A DNA stretch of 43,117 nt from contig CAYHRJ010000004.1 of NCBI GenBank assembly GCA_964359095.1, positions 1 through 43,117 on the forward strand, written 5' to 3'. The notes below the pieces were generated by a model. It searched no databases, had not been told where the DNA came from, and saw only the letters and a list, made by a program, of their open reading frames with translations. The translations under genes and the position numbers were made by a program. The stretch comes from JACRJW01 sp964359095. GTDB lineage: Bacteria; Patescibacteriota; Patescibacteriia; UBA9934; GWF2-40-263. Positions 1 through 7,727 of this stretch are shown here, one piece after another (within the stretch, counting starts at the first letter, position 1; each line of letters starts with the position of its first letter).

Positions 1-18
1 ACCCTCCCACCTCTCCAC

Positions 19-663
19 CTAAAACTCCTCGTGAACAAGCTGGTGCCGGCGTCGGATTCGCTCGGTTTGCAAGAGAACAAAGCCAATCCCGACAAAGGCA
101 CCTAGAATGAACCCGGATAAGATATTCACCAAAATATTTGGCTTCACTGGCCAACGCGAGTTCAAAGGGTCGTCCACAAGTCGCACATCGACGCTGCCGC
201 CGGAGGTGTACTCGTCAACACGCTCGGTGAGGACGACGGCGATGGCGCGGACGATTTGCTCGGCTTGGTCGATGTCGCGATGATAGGCTGTGACGGACAG
301 AAGACCTGAGCCGCGAGAGACGGTGGCCTTCACCATGTTGCCCCAAACTTTTCGCGTCTTGGAATCATCATTTGGAAAAATGGTTTGGTCGATATCAAAT
401 CCTGTACTCATCACCTGATCGAAAAATGTGCTCGTGTACAAAATCGTCGAGAGATTATCCGCGATACGTTCTTCCGCACGAGATGCGGTGTAGGCATCAA
501 CACTTGTGCCAACGTCTTGCAAGATGAGCAACCTCACCGTGGACGAATAACGCAACGGTTGCACAAACGAAACGATGAGCGCGAGCACGAGTCCGAGTAA
601 TCCAAACATCACGACCGTGTGCCAGTGACTCGCAACATCGCGAATGTAATTTGGTTGACTCAT
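19..663 (-). CDS. Wzz-like chain-length determinant family membrane protein
   Basis: A 214-residue protein with the Wzz/YveK layout: a short cytoplasmic N-terminus, a first membrane helix at about residues 15-36, an extracytoplasmic domain, and a second helix at about 176-198 followed by a basic tail (RIRRRH). The stretch before the second helix, NSRWPVKPN, is the Pro-rich signature of this family. Family members set the chain length of exported polysaccharides or act as co-polymerase adaptors of a tyrosine kinase. No kinase or polymerase is visible here. It is the last gene of the minus-strand run that starts at 3754, separated from the gene before it by a 96-nt repeat-rich spacer, so it may have its own promoter (TATAAT lies at 752-757, minus). 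No Shine-Dalgarno precedes the ATG. Confidence 0.8.
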   Translation of the reverse strand: MSQPNYIRDVASHWHTVVMFGLLGLVLALIVSFVQPLRYSSTVRLLILQDVGTSVDAYTASRAEERIADNLSTILYTSTFFDQVMSTGFDIDQTIFPNDDSKTRKVWGNMVKATVSRGSGLLSVTAYHRDIDQAEQIVRAIAVVLTERVDEYTSGGSVDVRLVDDPLNSRWPVKPNILVNILSGFILGAFVGIGFVLLQTERIRRRHQLVHEEF

Positions 664-666
664 ACA

Positions 667-747
667 AGGAGGGAGTAGGTTGTAGGGAGTAGATAGAAAA
701 TTCGGATATTCTTTTTCCTACCACCTAAAACCTACTACCTACCACCT
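667..747. repeat. Inverted GTAGGT-type degenerate repeat in intergenic spacer
   Basis: The spacer holds two arms built from degenerate GGTAG/GTAGGTT units in opposite orientation: about 667-696 reads G-rich on plus (GTAGGTTGTAGGGAGTAG) and 716-747 reads G-rich on minus. They are separated by about 19 nt of AT-rich sequence. The arms can partly pair. Similar units occur at 24393-24421, 28244-28293 and 43038-43074. Confidence 0.55.
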
Positions 748-759
748 TTTAATTATACC

Positions 760-1845
760 TCACTCGGACGAAGATCCCAATGTCACGGTAACTTCCATGC
801 GTGCTCCTCCTCGATCAATCAGAAGCACCAGAGAATCGCCAGGTGAAAAGCGCGCGATCAAATCGTCTAGCGTGTATGCGTCCCCTATCGTCTCACCGTC
901 AACAGAAAGAATGACGTCGCCTGCAAGCAAGCCTGCTGTAAACGCACTGCTTCCATGATCGACCGCTTGTGAACCAAAGAGTAATGCGCCACTCATAAGG
1001 CCTCTAGTCAACTCAGTAGATAAACCGACCGTGCGAGCGAGATCAATCGCGTTCACACCCAAGCGTGGCGAAAGAATCTCATCTGCACCTTCTAACACCT
1101 GTCTAAACGCGGATGCCACCTGTTCGAAAGGGACAACAAACGTCGTCTCCTGCGTTGGATCAAGAAACCCGACGAGCTCTCCAAAAATCGTAAAGACCGG
1201 TGAGCCTGCGCGTAGTTCCCCTTCAAATGAAAGCGCGATGCGACGTGTAGGGACATCACTCGATCGAACACTCTCATCTTCCCAAAGGATGCTGCGCACC
1301 TCGGTAAAAACAACCGCATCGGGTCCTTCAACAACGAAGACTTGATCACCGAGCGCCAGGCTGTGATCATCTGCTAAATCGACGACGGACACATTGTTCA
1401 ACTCACAGTGAAGAAAAGACAAACCTGTGAGCGGATGTACTCGCATCTCATCCACTAGACATGTTTGATCTTCGATGGCGACAACCGATGACAGCGATCC
1501 ACTTGCTGACAGCATCCAGCCGTCGGACGTGAGCGCAACAACAGTTCCACGCTCATCTTTTTTCATGAAACCTGTCAAAGGAACGTTTGTACCAAACAAA
1601 ACGCCTACGGCAGGGAGAACTTTAGACTCAAGCGTCGTGAGAGCATCCGCATACCCCTGTGGAACCGCGCGTGGCTGCTCAGTGGTCAGACGCAGTGGTT
1701 CAGTGAGTTCGGAAAGCTCAAACGCGTACTGCCACAAATAATTCGACGTGAGAGCTGTTGCCAGAACACCGCTTGCTCCACCAATGAACAGTGAAATAAC
1801 AATGACACGAATTGTGAGTGACCAGGAATAATTCATCATATCCAT
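760..1845 (-). CDS. HtrA-like trypsin-fold/PDZ protein lacking the catalytic triad (pseudoprotease)
   Basis: A 361-residue protein with an N-terminal membrane anchor (about residues 10-33), a chymotrypsin-fold domain (about 70-245) and a C-terminal PDZ domain (about 255-358; GALLFGSQAVDHGSSAFTAG then GDVILSVDGETIGD). It lines up with the S1C protease encoded at 17733-18959, but each catalytic position has changed. TSDGYILTNRHVV becomes TSDGWMLSASGSLSS (His lost). DIAIL becomes GLSFL (Asp lost). GNSGGPL becomes LRAGSPV (Ser replaced by Ala). The fold signatures are kept, so this is probably a membrane-tethered sensor or scaffold, not a protease. It overlaps the start of the preceding gene by 10 nt, implying translational coupling in the 3754-760 operon. 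Confidence 0.85.
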   Translation of the reverse strand: MDMMNYSWSLTIRVIVISLFIGGASGVLATALTSNYLWQYAFELSELTEPLRLTTEQPRAVPQGYADALTTLESKVLPAVGVLFGTNVPLTGFMKKDERGTVVALTSDGWMLSASGSLSSVVAIEDQTCLVDEMRVHPLTGLSFLHCELNNVSVVDLADDHSLALGDQVFVVEGPDAVVFTEVRSILWEDESVRSSDVPTRRIALSFEGELRAGSPVFTIFGELVGFLDPTQETTFVVPFEQVASAFRQVLEGADEILSPRLGVNAIDLARTVGLSTELTRGLMSGALLFGSQAVDHGSSAFTAGLLAGDVILSVDGETIGDAYTLDDLIARFSPGDSLVLLIDRGGARMEVTVTLGSSSE

Positions 1846-2600
1846 TGTGAGGTGAGAGCGATCGTTGCGCCCAAAACAATAAAAAGAGTGAGGTATCGAC
1901 GCAGAACTTCAGAAGAGAGTTTATGAAGTGCATCCGCCCGTGACAAACCCAGGAGCACATACACGCCCAACGCCAAAAAAGCAGCGTTGGTGTAGAACCC
2001 TGTGGGAAGAAAAGAAATAGCCGCGAACAATTCGGTGATGAGAAGAGCTGTCGCAAGCGCGTACGGTCGCGCCTTGAGGGAGTCTACCTTCCCTGCCCAC
2101 AGCGTTCCATACATAATAAACGCGAGCACGAGAAAAAATCCGAGAGACAAAAGCCAGAGCGGCGCTTGCAAAAAAAGCCGCATCCCGAACCCAAGCGTCG
2201 CAAGGAAAAAAACCGAGAGGACATGCAAGACTTGGGAAAGATATTCAAGCGTGAAAGGTTGATACTTCACGGGCAGATGGATAAAGCTAAAAACGTGCTC
2301 AACAAAAAGAAGGAGCAGAAGGAGCACAATGATCGCAAGGCCGACTTTCACAGAAAAAGATTCGAGGAGAAAAAACAATCCAAAACTTGAAAGGAGAAAC
2401 AACATCGGTGTTCCCAAGAGATGCCAAAACTGAAACGTGCGCACCTGCCAACCTAACAGTCGACTCAACAGCAAGCTGCTCACCGTCATGCATAACACAA
2501 CGACAAGCACAGGATGCAGCCAGTCAAATAACAAAGCGAAAAATCCAAACGCACAGACGATGGAGAGAGCCAGAGATGAGAGACGATGAACAAGAATCAT
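1836..2600 (-). CDS. Polytopic membrane protein of unknown function
   Basis: A 254-residue, very hydrophobic protein with roughly seven or eight predicted membrane helices and short loops (for example residues 10-30, 32-50, 58-78, 80-102). No catalytic motif is recognisable. It begins 3 nt after the stop of the gene at 2604-3353 and overlaps the start of the dead-protease gene at 760-1845 by 10 nt, so the three are almost certainly co-translated. A membrane partner of that HtrA-like protein or of the Wzz-like protein is possible, but that is inference from position only. Confidence 0.7.
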   Translation of the reverse strand: MILVHRLSSLALSIVCAFGFFALLFDWLHPVLVVVLCMTVSSLLLSRLLGWQVRTFQFWHLLGTPMLFLLSSFGLFFLLESFSVKVGLAIIVLLLLLLFVEHVFSFIHLPVKYQPFTLEYLSQVLHVLSVFFLATLGFGMRLFLQAPLWLLSLGFFLVLAFIMYGTLWAGKVDSLKARPYALATALLITELFAAISFLPTGFYTNAAFLALGVYVLLGLSRADALHKLSSEVLRRYLTLFIVLGATIALTSQWI

Positions 2601-2603
2601 AGG

Positions 2604-3353
2604 TTATTGAATCTCGACAGACAGTTCGCCGGTAAGCGTGAGTTCTCCATCTCCAACGGTTACGGAATCAACCGTCGCGTACCCAAGAAGGATCTCGTTC
2701 AGCTTTTCCAGTTGCTGCTGCAGCAATGGAGCTACAAGTTTTGAGATGACTAGACGTGGAACATTCAGGCTCCCAACGGCAAGATGTGTTGGCGTAATCG
2801 AAACATTTCCGTCCGCAACACCAACATCCAAAGTAATGGTGACCGCAGAGTCACGAGGGTTATCAAGAAATGGGACAAAAAATTCAACACCGATCTTTGG
2901 ATCGACAACCAGCTGGGCACCTGAGGCATCCAAAATCGCTATCCCTGATTCCTGAAGAAGTGAGCGAAGCGAGGCTGTAAAAGATTCCTCAGAAATAGTG
3001 AGCACAACAGCGCGATCCTGAATTTCTCCATTCCCTGATTGCAAACGTGCGGTCAGTTCGCTCATGAGCGTTTCTTCTACAAACACTTCGACCGGTGTTC
3101 CTGGTTCAACCGATCGAATCGGTTGCGGTGCGTCGTACGCAAGAGATGTGAGCAAGGGCATCTCCACAAGACCTGTAGCAGCCGTGAGCCATCCGACCCA
3201 CACAAAAAATACAACCATCGCAAGCAACAGAATGAGACCGCAGGTAAGCAAGGGACGTTTTTTCTTGTTGTGATCGCGCACTTCGCGTATCACACTTCCC
3301 TTCATCTCCTCGAGTTGTTTTGTAACAGGCGTATTTTTTTCAACACGCGTCAT
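2604..3353 (-). CDS. Single-pass membrane protein with an extracytoplasmic domain, unknown function
   Basis: A 249-residue protein with about 35 cytoplasmic residues rich in Lys and Arg, one membrane helix at about 36-58 (LLTCGLILLLAMVVFFVWVG) and a beta-rich outer domain of about 190 residues. The C-terminal stretch LLGYATVDSVTVGDGELTLT resembles the end of LmeA/DUF2993- or DUF2140-like lipid-binding domains. That is a pattern impression, not a firm assignment. Its ATG overlaps the stop of the gene at 3350-3754 (ATGA coupling), and the next gene follows after 3 nt. Confidence 0.65.
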   Translation of the reverse strand: MTRVEKNTPVTKQLEEMKGSVIREVRDHNKKKRPLLTCGLILLLAMVVFFVWVGWLTAATGLVEMPLLTSLAYDAPQPIRSVEPGTPVEVFVEETLMSELTARLQSGNGEIQDRAVVLTISEESFTASLRSLLQESGIAILDASGAQLVVDPKIGVEFFVPFLDNPRDSAVTITLDVGVADGNVSITPTHLAVGSLNVPRLVISKLVAPLLQQQLEKLNEILLGYATVDSVTVGDGELTLTGELSVEIQ

Positions 3354-3754
3354 AATGTTTCTTTGATCACTTGGATTTCACTCAGGAGTAAACTTGTGTC
3401 ACGATCTTCACTTTTCAGTACGGCTTGAATTTTTGTGAATAGGAGTGCCAGCTCAAGATGTACCTGCTTGCCCCCCAAAGGAACACGCAATGCAAGGAGA
3501 TTAGTGAACGCCCGCTCCGTCACAACGAGTTTTTCCACATCATCGCTCGCGAGAGCAAAATCGGTTTCAAACGTCACGAGAAGATTCACAAGCTCGTCGT
3601 GGTACAACTGAGCATCCACAGGCACGATGACCTCTTGAACAGAAGCTACAGGCGAAGACTCACGATTGAGAGTGACCGCCATAAATGCCCCTAACAAAAA
3701 AGTGAGTAAGATGATCACGAGCGGAAAAAATGAATGACGGTGATAGTAGCGCAT
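3350..3754 (-). CDS. Small membrane-anchored protein, first gene of a five-gene operon
   Basis: A 134-residue protein with one N-terminal membrane helix (about 10-29, PLVIILLTFLLGAFMAVTLN) and an extracytoplasmic, mainly helical domain without Cys. I do not recognise the family. It is the first gene of the minus-strand series 3754 to 760, coupled by a 4-nt overlap to the next gene. The palindrome GGGGCTTCAGCCCC lies 8 nt upstream of the start and may act as a leader hairpin or as an upstream gene's end. Confidence 0.6.
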   Translation of the reverse strand: MRYYHRHSFFPLVIILLTFLLGAFMAVTLNRESSPVASVQEVIVPVDAQLYHDELVNLLVTFETDFALASDDVEKLVVTERAFTNLLALRVPLGGKQVHLELALLFTKIQAVLKSEDRDTSLLLSEIQVIKETL

Positions 3755-3760
3755 ATTTCA

Positions 3761-3822
3761 TAGGGGCTTCAGCCCCGTTCATCTGCACGCCCCTACCAAC
3801 CGTCGCTGAAGCTTTGGTTGGT
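3761..3822. repeat. Two intergenic hairpins
   Basis: GGGGCTTCAGCCCC (3763-3776, 5-bp perfect stem with TTCA loop) and ACCAACC (3795-3801) paired with GGTTGGT (3816-3822). TAGGGGC and GCCCCTA also form a wider pair around the first hairpin. No T-run follows on either strand, so these look more like a palindromic repeat than an intrinsic terminator. Confidence 0.5.
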
Positions 3823-3860
3823 CCACCGAAGCCATGCAAAGTTGGAAAAGGACTTTGAAA

Positions 3861-4886
3861 TTAATCTCCGATCTCTCCAAAGAGATCTTCTAAAATGACA
3901 ACGCCAATCATGGCAAGCGGGATCGAAAAAATCGCACCCACAAGTCCTGCGACTTTAATACCAATGAGAAGCGCCAAAATACTGATGACCGGATTGAGTC
4001 CAGTCACGGACTGCATAATCTTGGGCACGAGGACATGATTTTCAATCTGCTGGACAAGCACATACAGAAGCACAACCGCCACACCAATAATGGGCGACTG
4101 GGCGAACCCGATCACTAAAGCTGGAACAAGTGAAATCACCGGACCGACATACGGAACGACTTCCAAAATTCCAGCTAAGAGTGCAAGCAGCAGAGCATAG
4201 TCAACTCCCAGGATGGTGAGCCCAATAAAGATGAGCGTTCCAACAACAAACGCGAGAATGAACTGACCGCGCAGCCACTCTCCCATTTTGTTCTGCATCT
4301 TTTTCATGAGATGTGACACGTACGGTTGATACTCAATCGGAGCCAGGCTCTTAAAATATTTTCGAACTTTTTCTTCTTCAACGACCATGTAAAAAGCAAG
4401 CACCATAACGATAAACGTAGCGACGATTCCTCCCACGACTCCTTTGACTGTACTGAACACTGAACCTACGGAATTGGAAAACGTTTCTTGCAACGAAGCA
4501 AGTGAAGCAGTCAGAGAATCGATCAACCCAACATCTTGAGAAAATTGTTGAAGGTTTCCAAATGACGTTGCTGCGTCTGCATACGAAGTCGGCAAATGTG
4601 AGAGCAACTGTCCACCTTGTTCGGTAATCGCTGGAACGAGAAGAACAATCAACAACGAGATCAATGTGAGAAGAACTGTGTAGACGATAAGCACAGCAAG
4701 CGCGCGTGGAACATGGCGAGCATGAAGCTTGGCTGCAAATGGTTCGATCAAAGATGAAAGTAAAAGCGACGCAATAAAAATCGCAACCACGTCACGCACA
4801 AACCACAAAAACCAAATCCCAAGCACGATCAAAACAGCTTTGATAAATGTCGCGGTTGAAATACTTACCGACTGTGGCGGATACAT
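3861..4886 (-). CDS. AI-2E transporter family permease (UPF0118)
   Basis: A 341-residue polytopic membrane protein of the AI-2E/YdiK/PerM family. Two or three N-terminal helices are followed by an extracytoplasmic helical region and then the family's conserved C-terminal half, including the motif GILEVVPYVGPVISLVPALV and the end helix LVGAIFSIPLAMIGVVILED. Members export or exchange small molecules or ions; a substrate cannot be read here. The open frame continues upstream to 5240, but that stretch is antisense to the aminotransferase and lacks family similarity. The start at 4886 (MYPPQSVSIS) fits the family and lies 12 nt after a TATAAT box, suggesting a leaderless mRNA. Confidence 0.85.
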   Translation of the reverse strand: MYPPQSVSISTATFIKAVLIVLGIWFLWFVRDVVAIFIASLLLSSLIEPFAAKLHARHVPRALAVLIVYTVLLTLISLLIVLLVPAITEQGGQLLSHLPTSYADAATSFGNLQQFSQDVGLIDSLTASLASLQETFSNSVGSVFSTVKGVVGGIVATFIVMVLAFYMVVEEEKVRKYFKSLAPIEYQPYVSHLMKKMQNKMGEWLRGQFILAFVVGTLIFIGLTILGVDYALLLALLAGILEVVPYVGPVISLVPALVIGFAQSPIIGVAVVLLYVLVQQIENHVLVPKIMQSVTGLNPVISILALLIGIKVAGLVGAIFSIPLAMIGVVILEDLFGEIGD

Positions 4887-4898
4887 CACATGGAAAAA

Positions 4899-4904
4899 AT
4901 TATA
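4899..4904 (-). promoter_or_regulatory. -10 box of the AI-2E permease gene
   Basis: A perfect TATAAT on the minus strand, 12 nt before the ATG at 4886. Transcription would begin about 5 nt before the start codon. No good -35 was found. Confidence 0.5.
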
Positions 4905-4906
4905 AC

Positions 4907-4935
4907 ATAAAAGCGCCCAGAGCGGATCTGGACGC
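4907..4935 (-). terminator. Intrinsic terminator of the aminotransferase gene
   Basis: On the minus strand GCGTCCAGA-TCCGC-TCTGGGCGC forms a 9-bp stem with one G-T pair and is followed by TTTTATGTT. It begins 9 nt after the stop codon at 4945. Confidence 0.85.
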
Positions 4936-4944
4936 AGGTGTCTT

Positions 4945-6333
4945 TCAGTCGAATGCCCGCAACGCTTGATCGAAACGTGCGATTGCCGCGCCAGTGTAGT
5001 CTGGCGTGTTGGCGAGGCTGAAACGAATGTACTCAGGTTGGTGGAATGGCGCACCAGGCACGACGGCGAGACCGTGACGTGCGGTAAGGTAGGCAACGAG
5101 ATCGTTCGTGTCTTGGATGGTCTCGACGACCCGATCGCGCGCGTCGCGGAAGATGAGATCGCGAGGAACACTGCGTCCCAACCACGGCGCCACATGCACG
5201 AAAGCGTAGTAGCCTTGGCCAGCGACGAACCGATGACCAAATCCTGTCATCCGTGCGCGGAAAAGCGCTCGGCTTTTTGCAGTCGGCTCCACCACGCGAC
5301 GAATCCATTGATGCTGATCTGGATTGTCACTGGCGTACACCTTGTGGGCCGCGGCTTCACCAAGCACGTTTGGAAGCACGGTGTGCGAAGCGATCGCGGT
5401 CACGCACTTGGCCATCTTGATGTCTCCACACACGAGGTGTGCATGGCGAACGTTGCTGGCGCCAGCGGACTTGGTGAGACCGTCCATGAACGTCACGCGA
5501 CGACGCACTTCGGGTGAGAGCGCTGCGAAGATTGCGGAGAGGTCGTAGCGTGAAAGACCAGGATCCAACACCATCTGGTACATGAGGTCCACAAAAATGT
5601 ACCTCACTCCAGAATCCGTTGCCTTTTCGATCAGCTCGATCACCTCTTCCTGCGTGTAGAACGTCCCCGTCGGATTGTCAGGAGTTGTGATCACGAGCGC
5701 TGCAACGCGGTAGTCCCGCTCACTTGCAAACTCGATGCTCGCCCTCAAACTCTCGGTCGTGATCTTGAAACTTCCGTCGGTCGCTGGCGCGCACAGTAAG
5801 TTCAACCCAGCAAGATAGGAACCGTGACCGTACGAAATCCACGGTGCCGCAGAGACGAGCAGGCATTCACCCGAGATGCCGGTCATGAGTTGAGTGGCTT
5901 GGTACCACTTTTGGAGGGCATCGCGTCCACCGTCAGTGAGCACGACATTGTCTGAAGTGAGACCAGAGTCAGATGAGAGCTTATAGAAGTTCTCAAAGAT
6001 GGCCGTACGAACTCGCACATCTCCCTGTGGCGTGCCGTAGGAAGTGGCGTGATCGCTTGGAAGGAACTGATCCAGTGCCTCCACGAGTTCACAATGTGGA
6101 ATGCCACCCAGACTCGCTCCTCCGTCCCCTTGGGAAGCGTCGAGCGTCGGACGACTTGGATGGTCGCGTCGGTAGGCATCGAGTCCCTGCTTGATGAGAA
6201 ACATCTGCGAAGGAGGAAGGTAACGCCGATGCCGTGATCCACGGATGACCCGTTGGTCGAAAGTGTCGGGGAAGAATGGTAGCGAGTCTGGAAACACAGC
6301 GAGCAAAGAACGTGAGGCATTGCCATGCGTCAT
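4945..6333 (-). CDS. PLP-dependent aminotransferase, class I/II
   Basis: A 462-residue fold-type I aminotransferase. Visible landmarks are the small-domain start SQGDGGASLGGIPH, the PLP-ring stacking region around SAAPWISYGHGSY, TPDNPTGTFY (conserved Asn), VDLMYQ (Asp/Tyr binding the cofactor), the Schiff-base lysine in DGLTKSAGASNVR, and the C-terminal carboxylate-binding Arg in YIRFSLAN. The substrate cannot be predicted; aspartate/alanine-type amino acids are typical of the class. The start at 6333 is chosen because GGAGGATC lies 5 nt upstream; the frame extends to 6387 but would start at or before the transcription start. It is transcribed divergently from the tmRNA gene and ends in a strong terminator. 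Confidence 0.88.
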   Translation of the reverse strand: MTHGNASRSLLAVFPDSLPFFPDTFDQRVIRGSRHRRYLPPSQMFLIKQGLDAYRRDHPSRPTLDASQGDGGASLGGIPHCELVEALDQFLPSDHATSYGTPQGDVRVRTAIFENFYKLSSDSGLTSDNVVLTDGGRDALQKWYQATQLMTGISGECLLVSAAPWISYGHGSYLAGLNLLCAPATDGSFKITTESLRASIEFASERDYRVAALVITTPDNPTGTFYTQEEVIELIEKATDSGVRYIFVDLMYQMVLDPGLSRYDLSAIFAALSPEVRRRVTFMDGLTKSAGASNVRHAHLVCGDIKMAKCVTAIASHTVLPNVLGEAAAHKVYASDNPDQHQWIRRVVEPTAKSRALFRARMTGFGHRFVAGQGYYAFVHVAPWLGRSVPRDLIFRDARDRVVETIQDTNDLVAYLTARHGLAVVPGAPFHQPEYIRFSLANTPDYTGAAIARFDQALRAFD

Positions 6334-6359
6334 GAGATCCTCCGTGAGAGCCGCATGGC

Positions 6360-6387
6360 ATTCTACACGATTGACGAAAAAACTCAA
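6360..6387 (-). promoter_or_regulatory. Promoter of the aminotransferase gene
   Basis: Minus-strand TTGAGT (6387-6382), 16-nt spacer, TAGAAT (6365-6360), 26 nt before the ATG. It overlaps the plus-strand tmRNA promoter at 6371-6399. Confidence 0.65.
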
Positions 6388-6399
6388 GTGACTTATCTT
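6371..6399 (+). promoter_or_regulatory. Promoter of ssrA (tmRNA)
   Basis: TTGACG (6371-6376), 17-nt spacer, TATCTT (6394-6399). Predicted initiation near 6406 leaves a leader of about 19 nt to be removed by RNase P before the mature 5' end at 6425. Confidence 0.7.
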
Positions 6400-6424
6400 G
6401 CTTGATGATCTAAAGAGATCTTAT

Positions 6425-6812
6425 GGGGCTGATCGGTATCGATGGGAGGCCTACCATTCGTGATCAAGTCGAGCAGGTACGGCTGCTCGTAAATATTCCC
6501 GTGCACGACGACAACTGCAAACAACGTCATGGCAATGATCAAGAACGCGTTCCGCGTTCCATCCTTTGCCCCTGCTCTCGCGTAAGCTGAGAGCCATCTG
6601 ACTATGCGATGATCGATAGCATAGACTCAGGTGTTATATCATCGATCTGGAACATGAGGTCACCGGTCTCTCATGTTTAAGAGTTGCGATCGGCTCCTTG
6701 TCACGTATTGCTTCACGCCTTGAGCGTGGCGAGGTATCAGGCGTGGATGAACTTGGAACCATCACGGTGTGAATCCTTCCAGACGGGAGTTCGATTCTCC
6801 CCAGCTCCACCA
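6425..6812 (+). ncRNA. ssrA: Transfer-messenger RNA (tmRNA)
   Basis: A one-piece tmRNA of about 388 nt. The 5' end GGGGCTGATCGGTATCGATG is the standard tmRNA start. The 3' end carries a T arm with GGGAGTTCGATTCTCCC and the acceptor strand CAGCTCC followed by an encoded ACCA; GGGGCTG pairs with CAGCTCC through 7 bp with one G-U. The tag reading frame lies at 6517-6585. The RNA rescues stalled ribosomes by trans-translation together with SmpB, whose gene lies 1.2 kb downstream on the opposite strand. It is followed by a long perfect terminator hairpin. Confidence 0.95.
6517..6585 (+). other. tmRNA proteolysis-tag reading frame
   Basis: Resume codon GCA at 6517, then 22 codons and TAA at 6583-6585. 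The peptide begins ANNVMAMIK and ends PSFAPALA. The terminal Ala-Leu-Ala agrees with the hydrophobic C-termini recognised by ClpXP/FtsH-type proteases. At 22 residues it is about twice the length of the classic E. coli-type tag. Confidence 0.85.
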
Positions 6813-6848
6813 ACAAAAACATCCGTGACAAATACGGATGTTTTTGTT
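6812..6848 (+). terminator. Terminator of ssrA
   Basis: AACAAAAACATCCGT and ACGGATGTTTTTGTT form a perfect 15-bp stem around a 7-nt loop, directly after the tmRNA 3' end. Confidence 0.9.
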
Positions 6849-6856
6849 AAAGCAAC

Positions 6857-6885
6857 TTGATATCCATGACTGCATCCGCTAGGCT
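6857..6885 (+). promoter_or_regulatory. Promoter of the phosphoribosyltransferase-like gene
   Basis: TTGATA (6857-6862), 17-nt spacer, TAGGCT (6880-6885). An AAGGAG Shine-Dalgarno follows at 6899-6904, 8 nt before the ATG at 6913. Confidence 0.6.
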
Positions 6886-6912
6886 TGCCTCGGCTCACAA
6901 GGAGATCAACCA

Positions 6913-7626
6913 ATGACTGGCAACGAAATCTTGGGCATGGACCTGCAGGTGATGCGCAGGCTCAGGTACCAAGACGTCTGGGCACAAAGAGGATTTCTCT
7001 CTCACGAGGAAATCTGTCACATCTTCCGCGCCTGTGACGCGCTGTGGCTCCACAATGGAGATCCTCGTGCACCGCACGCCGAACTCACGTCTGGCAAATG
7101 CAGCAACGGGTTTGTGGATGTCCTGCGCGTCCTGCGCTACACCAACCTCTGCCTGCTCATGGCCGACCAACTCGAGCGCAAGATGCGCCGGCAGTACAAC
7201 GGCGTGATCGATTGGGTGATCGGTTCCGACCACGCAGGGGCAACGCTTTCCTTCGCCGTCGCCGCGTCCATGAGGGCACAGCACGACTTCACCGAGAAAG
7301 GACCGGACAAGACGCAGGTCTGGAAACGATTCGAGATCCTGCCAGGTGAAACGGTGCTCCAGGTCGAGGAGCTGGTCACAACAACCGGAACACTCCAGGC
7401 TGTGCGACGTGGCATCCGCGGGGGTAACCATTTCCGAGTAGAATTCGCTCCGGTCGTGGCGACGCTCGTCAATCGATCCAGCATCACCGAGTTCGACGGA
7501 AATCCGATCGTCCACCTGGTCCATTTCGACATCCAGTCCTGGACACCAGAGGAATGTCCCCTCTGCGCCGCCGGCTCCCCTCGGGTCCGCCCCAAACAAA
7601 ACTGGGCCGCACTCACCGGCCGCTGA
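6913..7626 (+). CDS. PyrE-like (orotate-type) phosphoribosyltransferase
   Basis: A 237-residue protein with the order of motifs seen in type I phosphoribosyltransferases of the PyrE group. HAELTSGKCSNGFVD resembles the PyrE substrate loop (H-x-L-x-S-G-K-x-S). VIGSDHAGATLSFAVA matches the glycine-rich PPi loop, and VLQVEELVTTTGTL matches the PRPP-binding loop. In that last motif the usual Asp-Asp pair is Glu-Glu. The C-terminus carries CPLCAAGSPRVRPKQNW, a possible small Cys-containing tail. A nucleobase-salvage or orotate role is inferred from the family. No other pyrimidine genes are nearby. The start is fixed by AAGGAG 8 nt upstream. It stands alone between its own promoter and terminator. 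Confidence 0.75.
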   Translation: MTGNEILGMDLQVMRRLRYQDVWAQRGFLSHEEICHIFRACDALWLHNGDPRAPHAELTSGKCSNGFVDVLRVLRYTNLCLLMADQLERKMRRQYNGVIDWVIGSDHAGATLSFAVAASMRAQHDFTEKGPDKTQVWKRFEILPGETVLQVEELVTTTGTLQAVRRGIRGGNHFRVEFAPVVATLVNRSSITEFDGNPIVHLVHFDIQSWTPEECPLCAAGSPRVRPKQNWAALTGR

Positions 7627-7637
7627 CAGTCACCAAT

Positions 7638-7669
7638 GAGTTCGCAACGCTTGCGGGCTCTTTTCTTTT
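7638..7669 (+). terminator. Terminator of the PyrE-like gene
   Basis: GAGTTCGCAA-CGC-TTGCGGGCTC (10 bp with two G-T pairs) followed by TTTTCTTTT. Confidence 0.8.
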
Positions 7670-7673
7670 GTAA

Positions 7674-7700
7674 CGTAAAACGCCGCCCAAGTGGACGACG
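7674..7700 (-). terminator. Terminator of the small membrane protein gene
   Basis: On minus, CGTCGTCC-ACTT-GGGCGGCG (8 bp, two G-T pairs) followed by TTTTAC, 28 nt after the stop at 7728. It converges with the plus-strand terminator next to it. Confidence 0.65.
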
Positions 7701-7727
7701 TAGCTGAGCTGGTAGTTCTTGGATCCT

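Noticed and set aside
4887..5240. N-terminal extension of the AI-2E permease frame
   Set aside because: Lies antisense to the aminotransferase gene, crosses a strong terminator, and the family start fits 4886.
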